This document shows positions 49,601-63,300 of a stretch of DNA of 64,000 nt, one piece after another. A program made the position numbers and the translations under genes. This DNA comes from Orthonyx spaldingii (lineage: Eukaryota > Chordata > Aves > Passeriformes > Orthonychidae), in assembly GCA_013397795.1 (NCBI GenBank), contig VZTJ01002466.1, positions 1,356,522 to 1,420,521 of the forward strand, read 5' to 3'. Each line of letters begins with the position of its first letter. Positions within the stretch are counted from its first letter, which is position 1. Below the pieces are notes generated by a model. It was not told the DNA's origin, searched no databases, and saw only the letters and a program-made list of their open reading frames with translations.

Positions 49601-50120
49601 GTGATAGGTTCATCTCGCCTACATGCACTGGCCTGGAAACGGAGGAATTATGGCCAAGAACTTGGACTAACGTTATCTCCCCCAGCTAAGTGGCTGAACA
49701 ATCATTCCACTCTGGTCAAGGTTAGTAGAAGTCATCAGATGGCTGAGAGATCGTGGGCAATGAGCTGGGCATTTCAGTACACATCCTTCAGAATAACAAT
49801 GAGGGGAGAAGGAAATACAAAATATCTGTACCTGCAGGGTCCTCAGCTCTCACCAGGTAAATCGGGTAAAAAGCTGCTTCTCTGTGAGTCTGATTTTACA
49901 CTTGTGGGGTCATAATGTATAACGAGCTACTGGGCATACTGCTAACTGTGCTGCTGGGAAACAGAGAACCCAAAAATTGTATATTTTTTTCCTCCACCTA
50001 TCAACACAGGGTATCTAGTTGTTTGCACACTTGCATGCAAGGGAGAGACTGTCATTTTCCTTCTCATGACTCGCACTTTAACACAGTAAGAGCATTTCAC
50101 AGAGAGAGTTCAAGCCACAC

Positions 50121-50269
50121 TGCTATGGTTCAACTCCAGCCAGCCACTAAACCCCACACAGCAGCTGGAGTCCCTGTGTTATCAACAGTGTTTCCAGAAC
50201 AAATCCAAACATAGCCCCATGCTGGCTACTACGAAGAAAATTAACTCTATCCCAGCCAAAACCAGCACA
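50121..50269 (-). mobile_element. Internally deleted copy of the 35-kb LTR
   Basis: The two ends match the LTR at 34989-35561 (minus-strand start TGTGCTGGTTTTGGCTGGGA, then ATAGAGTTAATTTTCTTC), but about 420 central bases, including the TATA region, are missing; the join lies near 50163. The element is bounded by a 5-base direct repeat, cacac (50116-50120 and 50270-50274), a probable target duplication although low in complexity. Confidence 0.8.
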
Positions 50270-50274
50270 CACAC

Positions 50275-53200
50275 ATGGTCCTCTTATCTTTAACACATTC
50301 AGTTCTTTGTGTACCACTGTCTGCTAATCACAACCCAAACCACTCTGTTGTATTACATGTATTTCTCTGAGAGGGGAAAAAAAAAGAGATATTAATAATG
50401 AAGAGATATTACTAGAAAGAGACATCAATAAAAATTTAAAGTGGTCAGCATGACACACTTTCACTTAAATTGTAAACTCCAACTGCCAGAGGAGTGGAAA
50501 CACCAACATATTTCTCAAGTCTCAAATCTGAGGAAGTTCAGATCCACATTCTGCTGAAAAGATCTACTATATTTTGCTCAAAAGGAAGTGGTATTTAGAA
50601 ATAATCTGTGTAGATTTTAAAAGCATTAAAACTTTGACTTAGTTCAAGTAAGACTTGGTTCAAATCTTTTGCTGTCTTACAGTGCAGTCAAAACCAGAAG
50701 CTAAGAAGCATGTGAATTCTGTGTGCTATAGAAAGAGACCCTAGAAGGAATGTTAGAACTGTGATCTGACTACTCAAATAACCATGCTAGTCATAAGAGT
50801 ATTCACAAAGCAGGTCTCAGGAATAAGAGATTATGTTTGTTCTCAGTATTCATAGAATTTTTCATGTATTTCTTAAAAAAGTAATATCTATTGAAAGCCT
50901 GAGAAAACCTGTTCTGTGTTAAAGAACACAGAAGAACACAGAAGTTAAGAACCATTAAAGAAGTTTCTTCTATTAATTTCTTTGGAGTATGCCCAAGACA
51001 CTGAAGATTTTTGTGCAAGCTGTACATATACTTTAGGGGTTAAAGCAATTAACCCTTTAAGGATGTGTTCCAATATCAGGCTTTCCTAGTCTCTACAGTG
51101 TGCAGGGGAAAAAAAATACCAGCACAGTTCATCTCAATTTCTGCATGCCTAAAAAAAGGAATATTAATCATGTAGGTTCACCAGTCAGGTTACATCTAAA
51201 TTCCCCATGGTAAATGAGACTAAAGAAATGCAAACTATTCTAGTGCTGTACAACACAGATGTAGTGATAATGCCCTGCATGCTATTACCGACATTCCACA
51301 GCAATTAGGGAATTGTGGAAGAATCCTAAATCTATAGGAAGAAAATCAGATTGCCTCAAAGTGTGGTCCTGTCCCATCATGTGACTGAAAGTGTAGGATT
51401 AAAGGAATCGCTATCTCAGTGTTTCTTGTGCACTTTTTAGTTCATAATTGAAAGCAGGTTTTTTTCAACTGTCAGTTATGCAATTACAACACAGGTTCTT
51501 GCCCTCCTGTGTACCCTTCCCAGTCATCCAGGCTTTGCAGCCAAACCCTGCTCTCAGTTCTACCTGCAGAGACCTATTCCTGTCAGTCTGTCTGTGATAT
51601 ACCAACAATAGGCAAAGAACAACTTGCTTAAATGTAAGAGCCACCCGTTCCCAAGTGTTGATTCCCTTGAAAATGTGGTAAGTTTCACTTATCTATTTTG
51701 CTTTTTCAGATAAAGCATGAAGAAAAAGCATAAATTTGGAAGCCCTGTGGTTTGAGGTACATGCACAGAGGTACTCTAAAAATCACAGTTTCAGAGAATA
51801 CTACTTGATACTAAAACCACCAAAACCCCCAGTATATCAACACACAGGGACTGTGAGTACTCAGAAATAAAATTTTTCAGGTCCATGGTAAACTCTTATA
51901 CTGGGATAAGTTAAATGAATAAAACCTCCCCCAACAATTCCTAATAGAAGTAATTTACTAATTCATTCTATTATTTTGTTTCCCCTGGTAAACTAAAGGG
52001 ACATAGCCATGAGGCATTCTCCAGTTCTGTTATCAATCCCTGCTCCAATATTTAATTTATATCTAGGAAAGCTTTTTTTGCCTCTCCGTCACCCTGCCTG
52101 ACAAAGAGAAAACCTGTCTTCTTCCTCACTCCTTGCAGGCACACAGGGGTAACATCCTGCACCTGTACCATCTGTAATAACTGTATTTGTGGAAAAGCAA
52201 CAAATATATTGAAACTGTCCTCTGATGACGGCCAGGCACACCCAGAAAGAGCACTCTTCCACAGGAGGTAATCAGGCAGTGATAGCTGAAGGGATGCTCA
52301 CAAGTGCAGACTGAAAGGCCAGTTAGACCATGTAATACAGTTCTAAGCTTGTACACCACATGTCCTAAAGAGACCTGCTCTTCCAAATTCACAGGCTTGC
52401 TTTCTTCTCCTCCAGCACTGCATGAACTCACTCAATGTTTTCAAAAACATTATTCATAAAAACAACGTGTGCACAAAAAGTTACTAACAAAATAATTTGC
52501 ATTATAATAGTACCAACAAGGTAAGGCTTTCGGGTTTTTTTAAGCATTTGTGTACATTAAAAAGGATAGCTACTACACCAAAAAAAGAGTGAGATTGAAG
52601 AATAAGATTAACCTTGATAATTGACAGTCTTACTTGAAGATTCCTAAAACCAAATAGAGACACTTCCCTTTGTTTCACTTCTCACTTTATCCTTTCAGAT
52701 GGGAGGTTCTGTGGTATAATGCCCTTTTCACACACAGCCTATTAGTACCAAATCTAGCACATTTTTTACCCTCTTCTAATTGAGATCTGTAAGTAGTGAA
52801 GAGCAGATTGGTGTTACTCTTGATTAAGTACACCTCTTTCCACCCAGAGCACTTTTCTGTCAGCTTGAGGGAGCACTCAGAAATGACAAAACAGACACCT
52901 TGAATTAGCACAGAAGTCATAGGTGCTGACATGTGTAATGTAAGCAGATTGTCCCACTTGTCCACCCACTGAATTCTTGTTGCTAATCTAGTTAATACCC
53001 TCTGATTATTTCAGATGGTCAGTTGGCAAGTGACAATAAAGATAAAAGGCTTGGGCAGGTTGTGACGTGTGCCTGGGTTTTATCTGTCCCATTTCCAGCA
53101 CACTTTTCTTTGTGTATTTCTCTCCTCCTCTATCACCCTTGTTACTGTTGACCTCTGGCTAACATGGTACCTCTGCTTCCCAGGTTTTGGGAGTATTGAG

Positions 53201-56200
53201 ATGCAAAGAACCTGGTTGAATTGGAAGGCAAATACATCCTTTTGTTTTCCCTACATTTTTCAGTTTATCACCTCTGTTCTCCTATGTGTCCCTTTCATTT
53301 TTTGTATCCCTTTTCACCTCTCCTATACTACCTGGACCTCATTTTGCCTGTAGGCTTTTCATGCAGCCCTGGCAAACTCATGCACCACCCCCCAGTACAG
53401 TGTTGGTCTAGAGGTGACAGTGAGGGCTGAGGGCCATGTTGGGCTGGGGAGAATCCACGGAGCAGGAGGACAGCCCTCACCTGGAGAGCTTGCAAGATGA
53501 GTATTTGAAGATACAAGGGGTGAAGCAAACAAGGAGGATGCAGATTTGGTACAAGGTACAATATTTACTTGCTATATGTTTAGCCATATCCGTGCATTCT
53601 GGGAACAAATAAGAGGCACTGAAGAGGCAGGATGGTGGCTCCTTTGCCAAGCACAAAGAGGATATACTTTCCTGTTCTCATTCTCCTACTCCTTCACCTC
53701 AGACTGAGGCTAAACAAAGCCATGAATGACCATGGTGAAACAACAAGGAAAACTACTTGAGTTTTTGGACGTGAGATGATCTGGAAGTTTTTATTTAGCA
53801 TTGGCATATTTTCAGTAATAAGAGAAGATAGACACATACACACACAAAAGAGGTCTCTTTCCAAGAGAAGTGATATAGCAAAACTCAGATTGTAATTCAA
53901 GAACTAAAGTTAAGTTTTATGTGGTAGATCTCACAGAAGAGAATCTTTTGTAATGTTCTGTTACGAGGGAAACAAGAAAAGCTGCACGGACACGAGAGCG
54001 TGGGAGCAAACAAGAGTGGCTCTGAAGAATGGATCAGTTCATGGAAAAGTGAGGGCGTACCAAAGGGGGTGAGTGGATCAGAGTACTTTGAATGCAAATG
54101 TGGTGATTTTCAACCTTTTATATCCACTAGTTTTACACTCCTTGCAGGTGATTCATCTGCATTCAGAAAGCACTGCCCACATAACTAACATGTTCTTATA
54201 AAACATCTGATTCAAATCCCATTTTACCCAGCAGGAAAAAAAAAAAAGAAATTGTGGAGACATCCCAAAAAGTTAAGCAAGGTCCACTAAGTGTGTGCAG
54301 AGAAGAAATCCTGTTATTGTATTTTTTCACCTGAATTTCCCATGGCAAGAAAACAGACATAGTATGACTAATAAGGTTTGTATGAAAACACAGCCCTTGT
54401 ATGATAAAAAGTTCTCCCCTTATTTAAAGAAGAATAGTATAGCTGTGTATTTTCTTTCATGCAAACTCTACTGGAGTAGAGCAGAATTCCTTAACAAAAA
54501 GGCTCAAGAGTTAAACTGCACCAAGCCAAATATTTCACAAAGCTCTCGTTATGTTGGAAGAATTTAAGATGTTTCTGGCTATAAATACATTAATTGCATT
54601 CAGTCAGACAGAAAAATAAAGACAGGGGGCCTGAATTCTTTATCAGCATAGGTCTTTTACTAGCTCAAAAACATTCCCTCATTATTTGCTCCATCCCATT
54701 TTCTCTTTAGGAAGTCACTAGAGGGCATCATCACCTACCCAATCCTGTCTGCAGACCAGGTCAGAGCTGTCATACCCTACCCTCCAGAAGCTATGCTGCT
54801 CTTCTTCAGAGCTCTGAAAACTCAGACTCCAATCGTTCCCATAGCCCTAGCAGACGGGGTCCTGCAGGGGCACCATGAAAATGGCCTACTTTGGGTTACA
54901 GCACAGAGGAGAATTCTTAAAAATGGCACTGCTAAACAGAGCTGTCCATTAACTGCCTTCATTCTTTGTGGGATTATTTGTAAAAGCACTCACATACCAA
55001 CTCTTCTAAATTGCCCTGATCATTTGGGAAGATAAAGTGCTGAATGCAACATGAGAAGATGAGTAGCTTTGTTTGACCCAGGGCAGGAATTATCTCCCAC
55101 AGATCCATCATGTATGTGTCTACTGTGCAGCACTCCTACAACCACCCAGATCCCATTTTTACACAAGGGCTCTTACAGTGAACACGAGAGTTGAAAGATC
55201 TGGGTGTTGCATGAACTACAAACCTAGGGGAGAAGGTCCATTGACTGATTTGAGTATTTGCACACAAGTGCTTTAGACCCATTCTTTATTTATCCTTTTC
55301 TCTCTTGCTTCCTGTGCTTCCTAAAAAGTCCTAGGGGGATATCATCTGCACAGCTTTGAATTTTTAACCATGAGCACAACCCACACTGTCCCAGAATCCT
55401 TCATAACATCACTCCTTGGACAGCTTTCCTGGAGGTAAAGCGTGCACATACAACCTGAGAGTGAGATTTCGATCCCTTGAATTTTACTACAGACATCCAA
55501 ATTCTGTCTGCACACATACAAATTCACACCAGGGTGAAACCCAGGTACAGGCTGCCCCCTGCTTATCATCCCCATGTCCCAGTCCCACAACTCAGGCGTG
55601 GTGTGGATGTGACAGGGCCATGGGACTTGTGTTCCCCTATCTGTGCACAGGGTGTACCTGCTGCTCAGCTTTGCTGGCATTTTCCAAATTAATCTCTTCT
55701 GTGGGTGGACAGCTGTAATATCTTGACAAAGGGCTTCATCCGTCAAAGGACTTGGAAGAAAAATCCCTTTTTTCATGAAATTATGAAGTTCAGAGCGACT
55801 GTGGGCTAGTGACACATTAGCTTATGGCATGCAAAATACACCTGCCTCACCAGGGTCTTCCAAGAGCAGCTTTGGACCACCTCCAAAGCCTGGAGCAGCG
55901 CAAAAAGCACCTGAATTTCCAGTGTTGGAAACACCTGTTATACAAGAAACAGGTCCATAGGTCATAAAGAGTTTGCTGCATTTTGATTTTCACCTGGGAT
56001 TTCCCCTTCAAAGGGTGGGTACGTGGAACTGTTCTATCCATGCTGACTCCCAAGTGCATACTTCAGCTTGGAGGGAATAAATAAGTAGTAGGTGAATAAA
56101 AGCCCTGCCCTGCATGGTGTACCTGGCACAATGTGCAAGAGAGCAGCTTTATCAGCTCGTTTACCAAAATCGATCGAATATTGGAAGCACAAGAGGGACT

Positions 56201-57261
56201 GGAGGGAACATTCATATCAATCACTAAAATTGTGGAGGAGCAGCACTGTAAAAGGCAAGTAAGCTAAGCAGGTAGGTAGGGATAAAAAGAGGGGGAAAAC
56301 GTTGGCACTACATCCCAGTTAAAGAGGTAATATATTCCGATTGAGGCACAAATGATCTCATACGATTCATTGTCCAAGGCTTGGAAAAGATAACACATTT
56401 GCGTTAGAAAAATCAATAAACTGCACTCAGCTGGGGTCACAGTTTTGGGTATCAGAAACTTCAAACCTGGTTAAATATCCCTGTGAACATTTCGTGAAAC
56501 TTTCTGGGATGAAAATTATCAATGTTTTCATGAAACATCAAGAAAAAAATCACATTAGAGTAAAAAACTTACTGTTCTGTCTATGTATACTGAGAGGCAA
56601 AGGTTTTTGTGGACTAGAAAGAGTGGCTCCTATGTTTCGGTGTACAGAAAATGGGAGGACACTTGGTGATTATTATTCACTAAAGCTGAGGTACAGTCTC
56701 AGTCATTCGAACAGAAACCCACCCATTCCCAGGCACACAGTGCTTACTCACAAGCCAGCATTTAGATATGCAAATAACAACATATTGTTATCAGCAGTTT
56801 GTCCAATAATATTTCCTTTGTTTCATCAAAAAGGCGTATCAGTTTTGTGCAGTTGGCAGTGAATATGCAAAGAGGAATTTGAAAAAGCAAGACCAGCCAG
56901 AACAGCAGCCTCTGCCAGTCTGATTGCAGGCATCGCTGATGTCAGACGATGCCTCAGAAGGTTAGGGTGCTAATGACTTGTTGATGTGTTTGACATTATG
57001 CAGCTATCTCTGAGCAGGTATTTTCACAGTAAGTGTTGTTTTTATAGATGGTTCCCTATTACTCATGAGCTGGAAGTTTCAAGTGAAAATTTTGAAAACA
57101 AGATAAAAGCTCAAGGGGACAGGGAAGAAGATAAAGAGAAAGCCTGTCTGAACCCTCATATTACTTAGTCCAAAACACAGAAATGTGAAATACCATGTCC
57201 TTGGTCACAAGCCTGTTAAAAAATCAGAAAGACTGGACACTTAAATTCATCTTCTCAGCTA
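50275..57261. other. Intergenic sequence
   Basis: No gene or repeat recognised with confidence. The 157-codon minus-strand frame at 55342-55815 and others resemble no family known to me. Confidence 0.55.
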
Positions 57262-57345
57262 CAGTAATAGAATTAGTGAATGGTTTGGGACCTTTAAATG
57301 TCATCTAGTCCAACCCCTTGCAATGAGCAGGGAAAAGTCATTTGT
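57262..57345 (-). mobile_element. Short CR1 3'-end fragment
   Basis: TAGAATTAGTGAATGGTTTG and CATCTAGTCCAACCCCTTGC are the reversed 3' end of CR1. About 80 bases remain. Confidence 0.75.
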
Positions 57346-60300
57346 TTATATTCAGGTATACATAATCAGCTACAGGCCTTGAACAGAAGTTAAAACGTAT
57401 TCAAAAAAGCGGAGGGAATTTGAAGTAATAGATCTAACTAAATTATCATCCTGAAATAATCCAGCTAGTTTATCTTCTTTGGGGTTTTTTTGTCTGTCTT
57501 TCCTTTGGAGATTTGCAAGACAATTTTTAGAGCCTAACTAACTTTTTGCATGAAGATGAACTCCTTTCATTTTGAAGAATTAATCACATTTAATCTGCAG
57601 ACACTAGCCATTATAACAAATCTGTCTGTCCACTGTAACAGCAGGATTATGAAAAAATAAATGGAAAGTGACATTCACATTAGCCTGAGAGTGTTTTTGG
57701 CAGTCATCAACTGGCTTTTCTAGTTACTATGACTTTAACCCATCATCACTTTTTCATTAGAAGTACCCAAGCATTTGAGTAAGTTAGGCTGCCAAGCGGC
57801 TTTTCCAGGCATTTATTATGACAGTAATGTTTATGTTTGAAGTTATCAAGCCCCTTCTGAGTGAATTGCTGTCTTAAACACAGAGTTTCACGCTGTCAGC
57901 TAGAGACCAGCTGTGTGGGGTGGTGTTGGAGTCACTGTTCTTAAGGCACAGAGGCGTGCAGAGCTGATTGCAAACGGAGGAATCATGAACGCGTTTTTTT
58001 GGGCTGCATATCCAAAGAAGTTTGTTCCAGGAGTGAAGGTGCTGGAAAAAATGTCCTCACAAGGGACTTTACATGAAACAAAAATGTGTATATCTGTATG
58101 AGAAGGCAACTGAGCAAGAACACCAGGGCAGTGAAATATGTCTAAGGGAGGGGACAGAGGGAGAATGGAGGAAGGTGGAGGGGGGAAGAACAAGTTCTCT
58201 GGAGATAAAAGGATTAAGAACGATGGAACATATTTCCATAACCATGCCAAAGAAAAAGAGATACATTGTTGTGTTTTGCACTTCAGCCAGAAATGCAATC
58301 AGTGCTTTGCAGAATACATGCAGAAATATGGCTGCCTAGGAGAGTATGTGTTCTAGGGTGATTCATATCAGCTAAATAAAGGTAATTAAAGATATAAAGG
58401 ACTGAAGCAGTAAAAACAGGACTGAGCCATTTAACCAAGTGTGACAGCTTTGCATGACTGATTATTCATGAACTACTCCTAGGCAGTTAAGAAACATAAA
58501 ATGTGATTCATAATCTCTAGAAAGAAAACAAGCTATTTCTTGAGAAACCTAACTTCGTGGTGCTCCTAAAACTAGTATAAATATTTGAATCTCTGTTTAT
58601 AAAGTTTCTGAAAATGAATAACCCATTCAGCCATCCACATAAGGCACCTATATACACATACATCTATTTCTTAGCTGGCAATTAGCAGGGAGGCACGAAT
58701 ATATGCAATGCAAATGCATACTCCAAAAGCATTATGTAATTAATTATTATTTCTCCCTAATTCTTACCATGTATTTTTATGGAGATCAACTCTATCAACT
58801 AAAGAATGCTAAGTCAGCAGGCCTTTATAAAACAGAAATGATCCACCACATTATCCTCTGATCAGGCTGAAAGCTCTACTCTTCCCAGGTACATAATTGT
58901 GTAGTACACTAAATTATGATCATAAAGTGTATTAAAAACTCTTCATTAACTCTTCACATGCAGTAATTTCAGCTCATTTACTCCATTAGTTAGCTGCTAA
59001 TACTGAGTGCACTGAAAGCACATGTACACGGGGGGTTAATGTGAGAGCCACTACAACACTGCAAATTACCAGCTCATTGCACAGCACCTAGAAAATCCCT
59101 AATTACAGCTCACAAGTTCATAATGAACCAAACATATATAATTCTACAAAATGATCTGTTAACAAAAAAAAGCTTACACTAGTTCTTGTTTATTCATCTG
59201 GGCATCACAGCAGGATAAGAGATAAGTGCTCATTTACATGTAATTTGTGCTTTTTGTTACTTTATTTTTAATTTCCCCTGCATGTTCTGCTGCTAAGTGT
59301 AACTATTTCTCTTGGTTTGTTGGGATTTTTTTTTTTACTGATGAAGCACAGTATATAAATATGTATTATAAGAAGTCATGCCATTATGAGCCTGTTTTAA
59401 ATTAAACATAAAACAAACACCAGGAAATTGCTGTCGAAGGTATTTGCCATAAAATGATGTTGCTTTACTATTGAGTACTGCAATCGGATACTGCTACAGT
59501 TGCCAGTGCGTTTGCAGTTGAACTATTCAGGTATTATGTGGAAGGGATTTCCTTGGAATGTCCACCTGAATCAAACAGAAAATTTCACAGGCTAGCTTAA
59601 ACATGGATAGTCCAGTTTTTCTTTCAGGGTAAAATCACGGCACAGCTTCTTCAGGATCACTTTTGGAATTACTGCATTTTAGCCAGGTTTTATTTCATCC
59701 TATGTGAATCATATTGAAGAAGAAAATTAAGATACTTTATATAAGTACCAAAAAACCCCCCAACCCTACCTCTAAACCCCCTTCATACTGATTTCTACAA
59801 TTGTTTTCCATCTCATTTTTTGCTTTAGTATTTCATTAATAATTTACAGTAATATTTCTAACATTCCTAGGTTTGGTCTATTTTTATTACAACTACAAAG
59901 TTTCCAGGAACAAAAAAAGCTTATAGTAAAAAAATACTTTATGTTATATGAATATGGAAATTACTTTAAAAAATGAAGTGGCCCTTTAAAAGGTTGCTGC
60001 TATATCTGACCCCACTGCAGCCTTACTCACTTTTCTTTGCCACCGATTAATAGTTGCAGCTAAAAGAAAAGGACAGGTTTTGCAAAGAATCTGTAACGTG
60101 ATGTTTAGCTTTCTCTCCTTTCACTGGCTAAAGTTTTGTTTCTCTTACTATAGCCTGAGGATAAATAGTCATAATAACAGCATATATTCTCATTTTCCTC
60201 ATGGAAATGTTGTGGAATTTAATGTCTAACCTTTCTGTAAAAACTTTTAAAACCCTATGCAGCTCTGCTACAGCAATATCCCTCTTCAGGAACAATTAGG

Positions 60301-63300
60301 ATGAATTACAACATCCTACTCCCCTGCCCCAAAAAATAAGTGTTTATGTATGACTTGAAAATATTTTTACTGGACTTTGCAGGATTTCCTCCCTTCGTCT
60401 GTTCAAGATGACTTATCCACAGAGATTAAATGCAGTTTTGAATCTATGTCCTTAAATGCAGTAACCGCTGTAACACAGTGTAAATAAAATAAAGGCAGGT
60501 CTACTTCCAGAAAAACATGCGTAGTTATGCAAAACATAACTAAATGTTATGCTTACAGGATTAGATGTGGAAGATACTCGTGGAGGTTGTCTCTGCTGCC
60601 TCTCTTTTTGTGAAGGTTTGAAACACCTAGAGACAAATGTAGCCCATACCAAGGACAGTATCTGTGGTTTCACGTGGTACCTGTCACTGGACAACAGGGC
60701 TTGCTGTGTTCTGAGCACCTGCTCTGCATTATCCTCCAAACCGGCTTTGTTTCAAGAGATCTTTGTAACAGTAGAACAATTAGCCTCAGTGTTTTTATAC
60801 TGCAACATTGTCAGCCCAAGAGAGGAAGATACACAATGCAAATGATGACCTGAGGACTGGGGAATTTAATATGCAAAAACACCACATGCAAACTTCGGTG
60901 GGTAGAGATCCCTGTAATATGTATGAGTGCTGGGTTTAGAACAAGATGGAGTGATCTCGCTGGAAAAAATCATTGTGTAAGTGTGGAACATCCTTCTCTG
61001 ACCTTCTGGATTCAGACAGCCTGGCTCTGAACATGCAACACTGACCCCAAAATTACTATGTGGATAGTCAGAAATACTCTGGAAAAACGCCAGTGGTCTG
61101 GGTTTTAGATGGAATCAAGGCATTTAGGCTATATGACATACACGTTTTCACTTCATGATAAAAAGTGTTTGTGGCATCTAATAAACTCATTATCTGGTTC
61201 ATGTAGGTACTCACTGTTGTTATTATGCCTGTGGTTAATAATAGTAGTGCTAATAACAGTCTGCCAGTCTTAGTAGAGACTGGGCTTTGTGGGAAAAAAA
61301 AGGGCAGAAAAAGTCTCAAAGAATTTATGTTGGAAATGAAATTTCAAATTTTATTTATTTATCTGAGGGATCATGTGTCACTGCCACACACTGTTTTAAG
61401 GCAGAGTAGTATAAAACAAAAGCAAAAAAGCAGCTTGTTTGTCTTTCTCAGCATAGGACCTGGAGAGCATACGAAGCTGATATTCTGCCTTTTCACTGCC
61501 CCTGTTGCAGGGCAATAACAGACAGACAGGTGTGGCAGCCCATCACGCTGCTAATCTCTTTTATCAGCCCAGCATGAATGCATAGAGCTCATGAATCAGA
61601 GTCCAAAGGGTGGATGTGAGAGGATTATCTTGCTGCTACCTAGAGAAATGGAGGTGGCATTTCTCCTGTAACCAGGACCATTTAATCCACACTGGTCCTT
61701 GCCCTACGGAGTATGGGGCCCTTCTTGGCTAGGAAATAGAAGGAGCAGAATAAATTCAGCCCTGCTAGGACAAGGAGCTATCCACTTCGCAGTGGAAAAG
61801 ATTTTCAAATTCTCATCATAAAGGCAGAAACCACAGTGATGCAAGCTCACCAAGGGCTCAGCTAAAGAGGCAGCCTTCAGCCTGGGGTGCCGAAGGGCCA
61901 GATGGTTTTGTCATCCCTGCTTCCCTAGGACTGCAAAGCCCCCTCAGTTTGTGGATCCTGCCACTATGTCCTTGCAGGCAAACTAAACCCTGCAGTCCCC
62001 AGGACCATTGGACTCCCTCTCTCCATGCAGACTTCTAGTGGGGAGCAGCCCATCCTAAAACATGCTGAGAACTGCTGGAAAAGCGTGCCAGGGATGTTGT
62101 GAAAGTGTAATGGCATAAACAAGCAAGCAGGGAGTGTTTCTTCACTGTTCAATTTAGCAGCTCAGATAAAACCACACAGGCCATACACATTTAGTTCCCA
62201 TCAGAGCTTCCCAGAGTGATTATGTCCAAGTGCCAGCTCTGTGCAGAATGGACCAAATCCTCCTCCGCTGACCCCTCATTCTATTCAGCAGAATTATAGG
62301 AATTTGGTCAGATACAAGAAACATTGCTGACTTGAACTGTGCCAATTCTTGGACTTTACTGGAAATATCCACTGCGAAAAAGACAAGCTACTGTAAAATT
62401 TTTCATCATTCTCTCCCCCAGCCTGGGTTAGATGTGCTTTCTGAAGGGCTCCACGCAAAACCTTTTGCTTTTTTGTTATTACTCTTTTGCTTCAGCTTGA
62501 AATTCAAACCAAAAAGTTAAAAAAAAAAAAAAAAGTTTGCTTTTAGAAACAGATGAATGCATAATGCTTGAATGGGTATAGAAAAAGGGGATTTTTCTTT
62601 TAACCAGCTTGTCAAAATTAATTTTGCAGTGAAATTGTTTTTCCCTCAGTTCTTTCCTTCTTCAATTGAACTCACACTGAAATAACACTCTTAATCCCCA
62701 AGAAGCATCAATATTTTTGCTGTAAAGCATTGCACAACTTGTGGTATGGACTAATGCCATGCATTAGCCATGAAGCAAGGTTTGACGTAGCTAAAGAACA
62801 TCAAGTACAATACCACGTTTTATCAAAACCAAACAGCAGAACAATGCACACAAGGCTCTCACAAATATACCAGACCCATCAGATTTCAATCTGATAAAGT
62901 CAATACAGAGAAGAAATATAGGGTACAGTCTGTCTTCATTAACACAGAAATAGGCACAGCAGATCCACTCTCCCTCTGCAGCGTGCTCGTAACCCAACAG
63001 ATGGGGGAACCAGCCTGTTAGGCTGAAATATTGGGACTTTGCAATTCAAAGATCTGTGTTTTTCCACCACAGCTCACATCCCTCAGAAACGCCCTGGAAG
63101 GGACTTGCCCTTCCCAAGGCAGACAGACCATGCAGCATTTTAGTGTCTTGGGAACACCCCTCCAGAGACCTTCAGCAAGGGACTGACCTCTATCCCCATC
63201 TCTGGCTGCAGCTAAAAGGGAGGCACTCACACAGTTAATCAGTTAGCTGGTAGAGCCTCAACGTCTGTCCTATGGCCTACTGTGCCCCTTGTAACAAGGA

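Noticed and set aside
55342..55815. 157-codon minus-strand open frame
   Set aside because: Not recognised, composition not convincing, and overlapped by open frames on the other strand.
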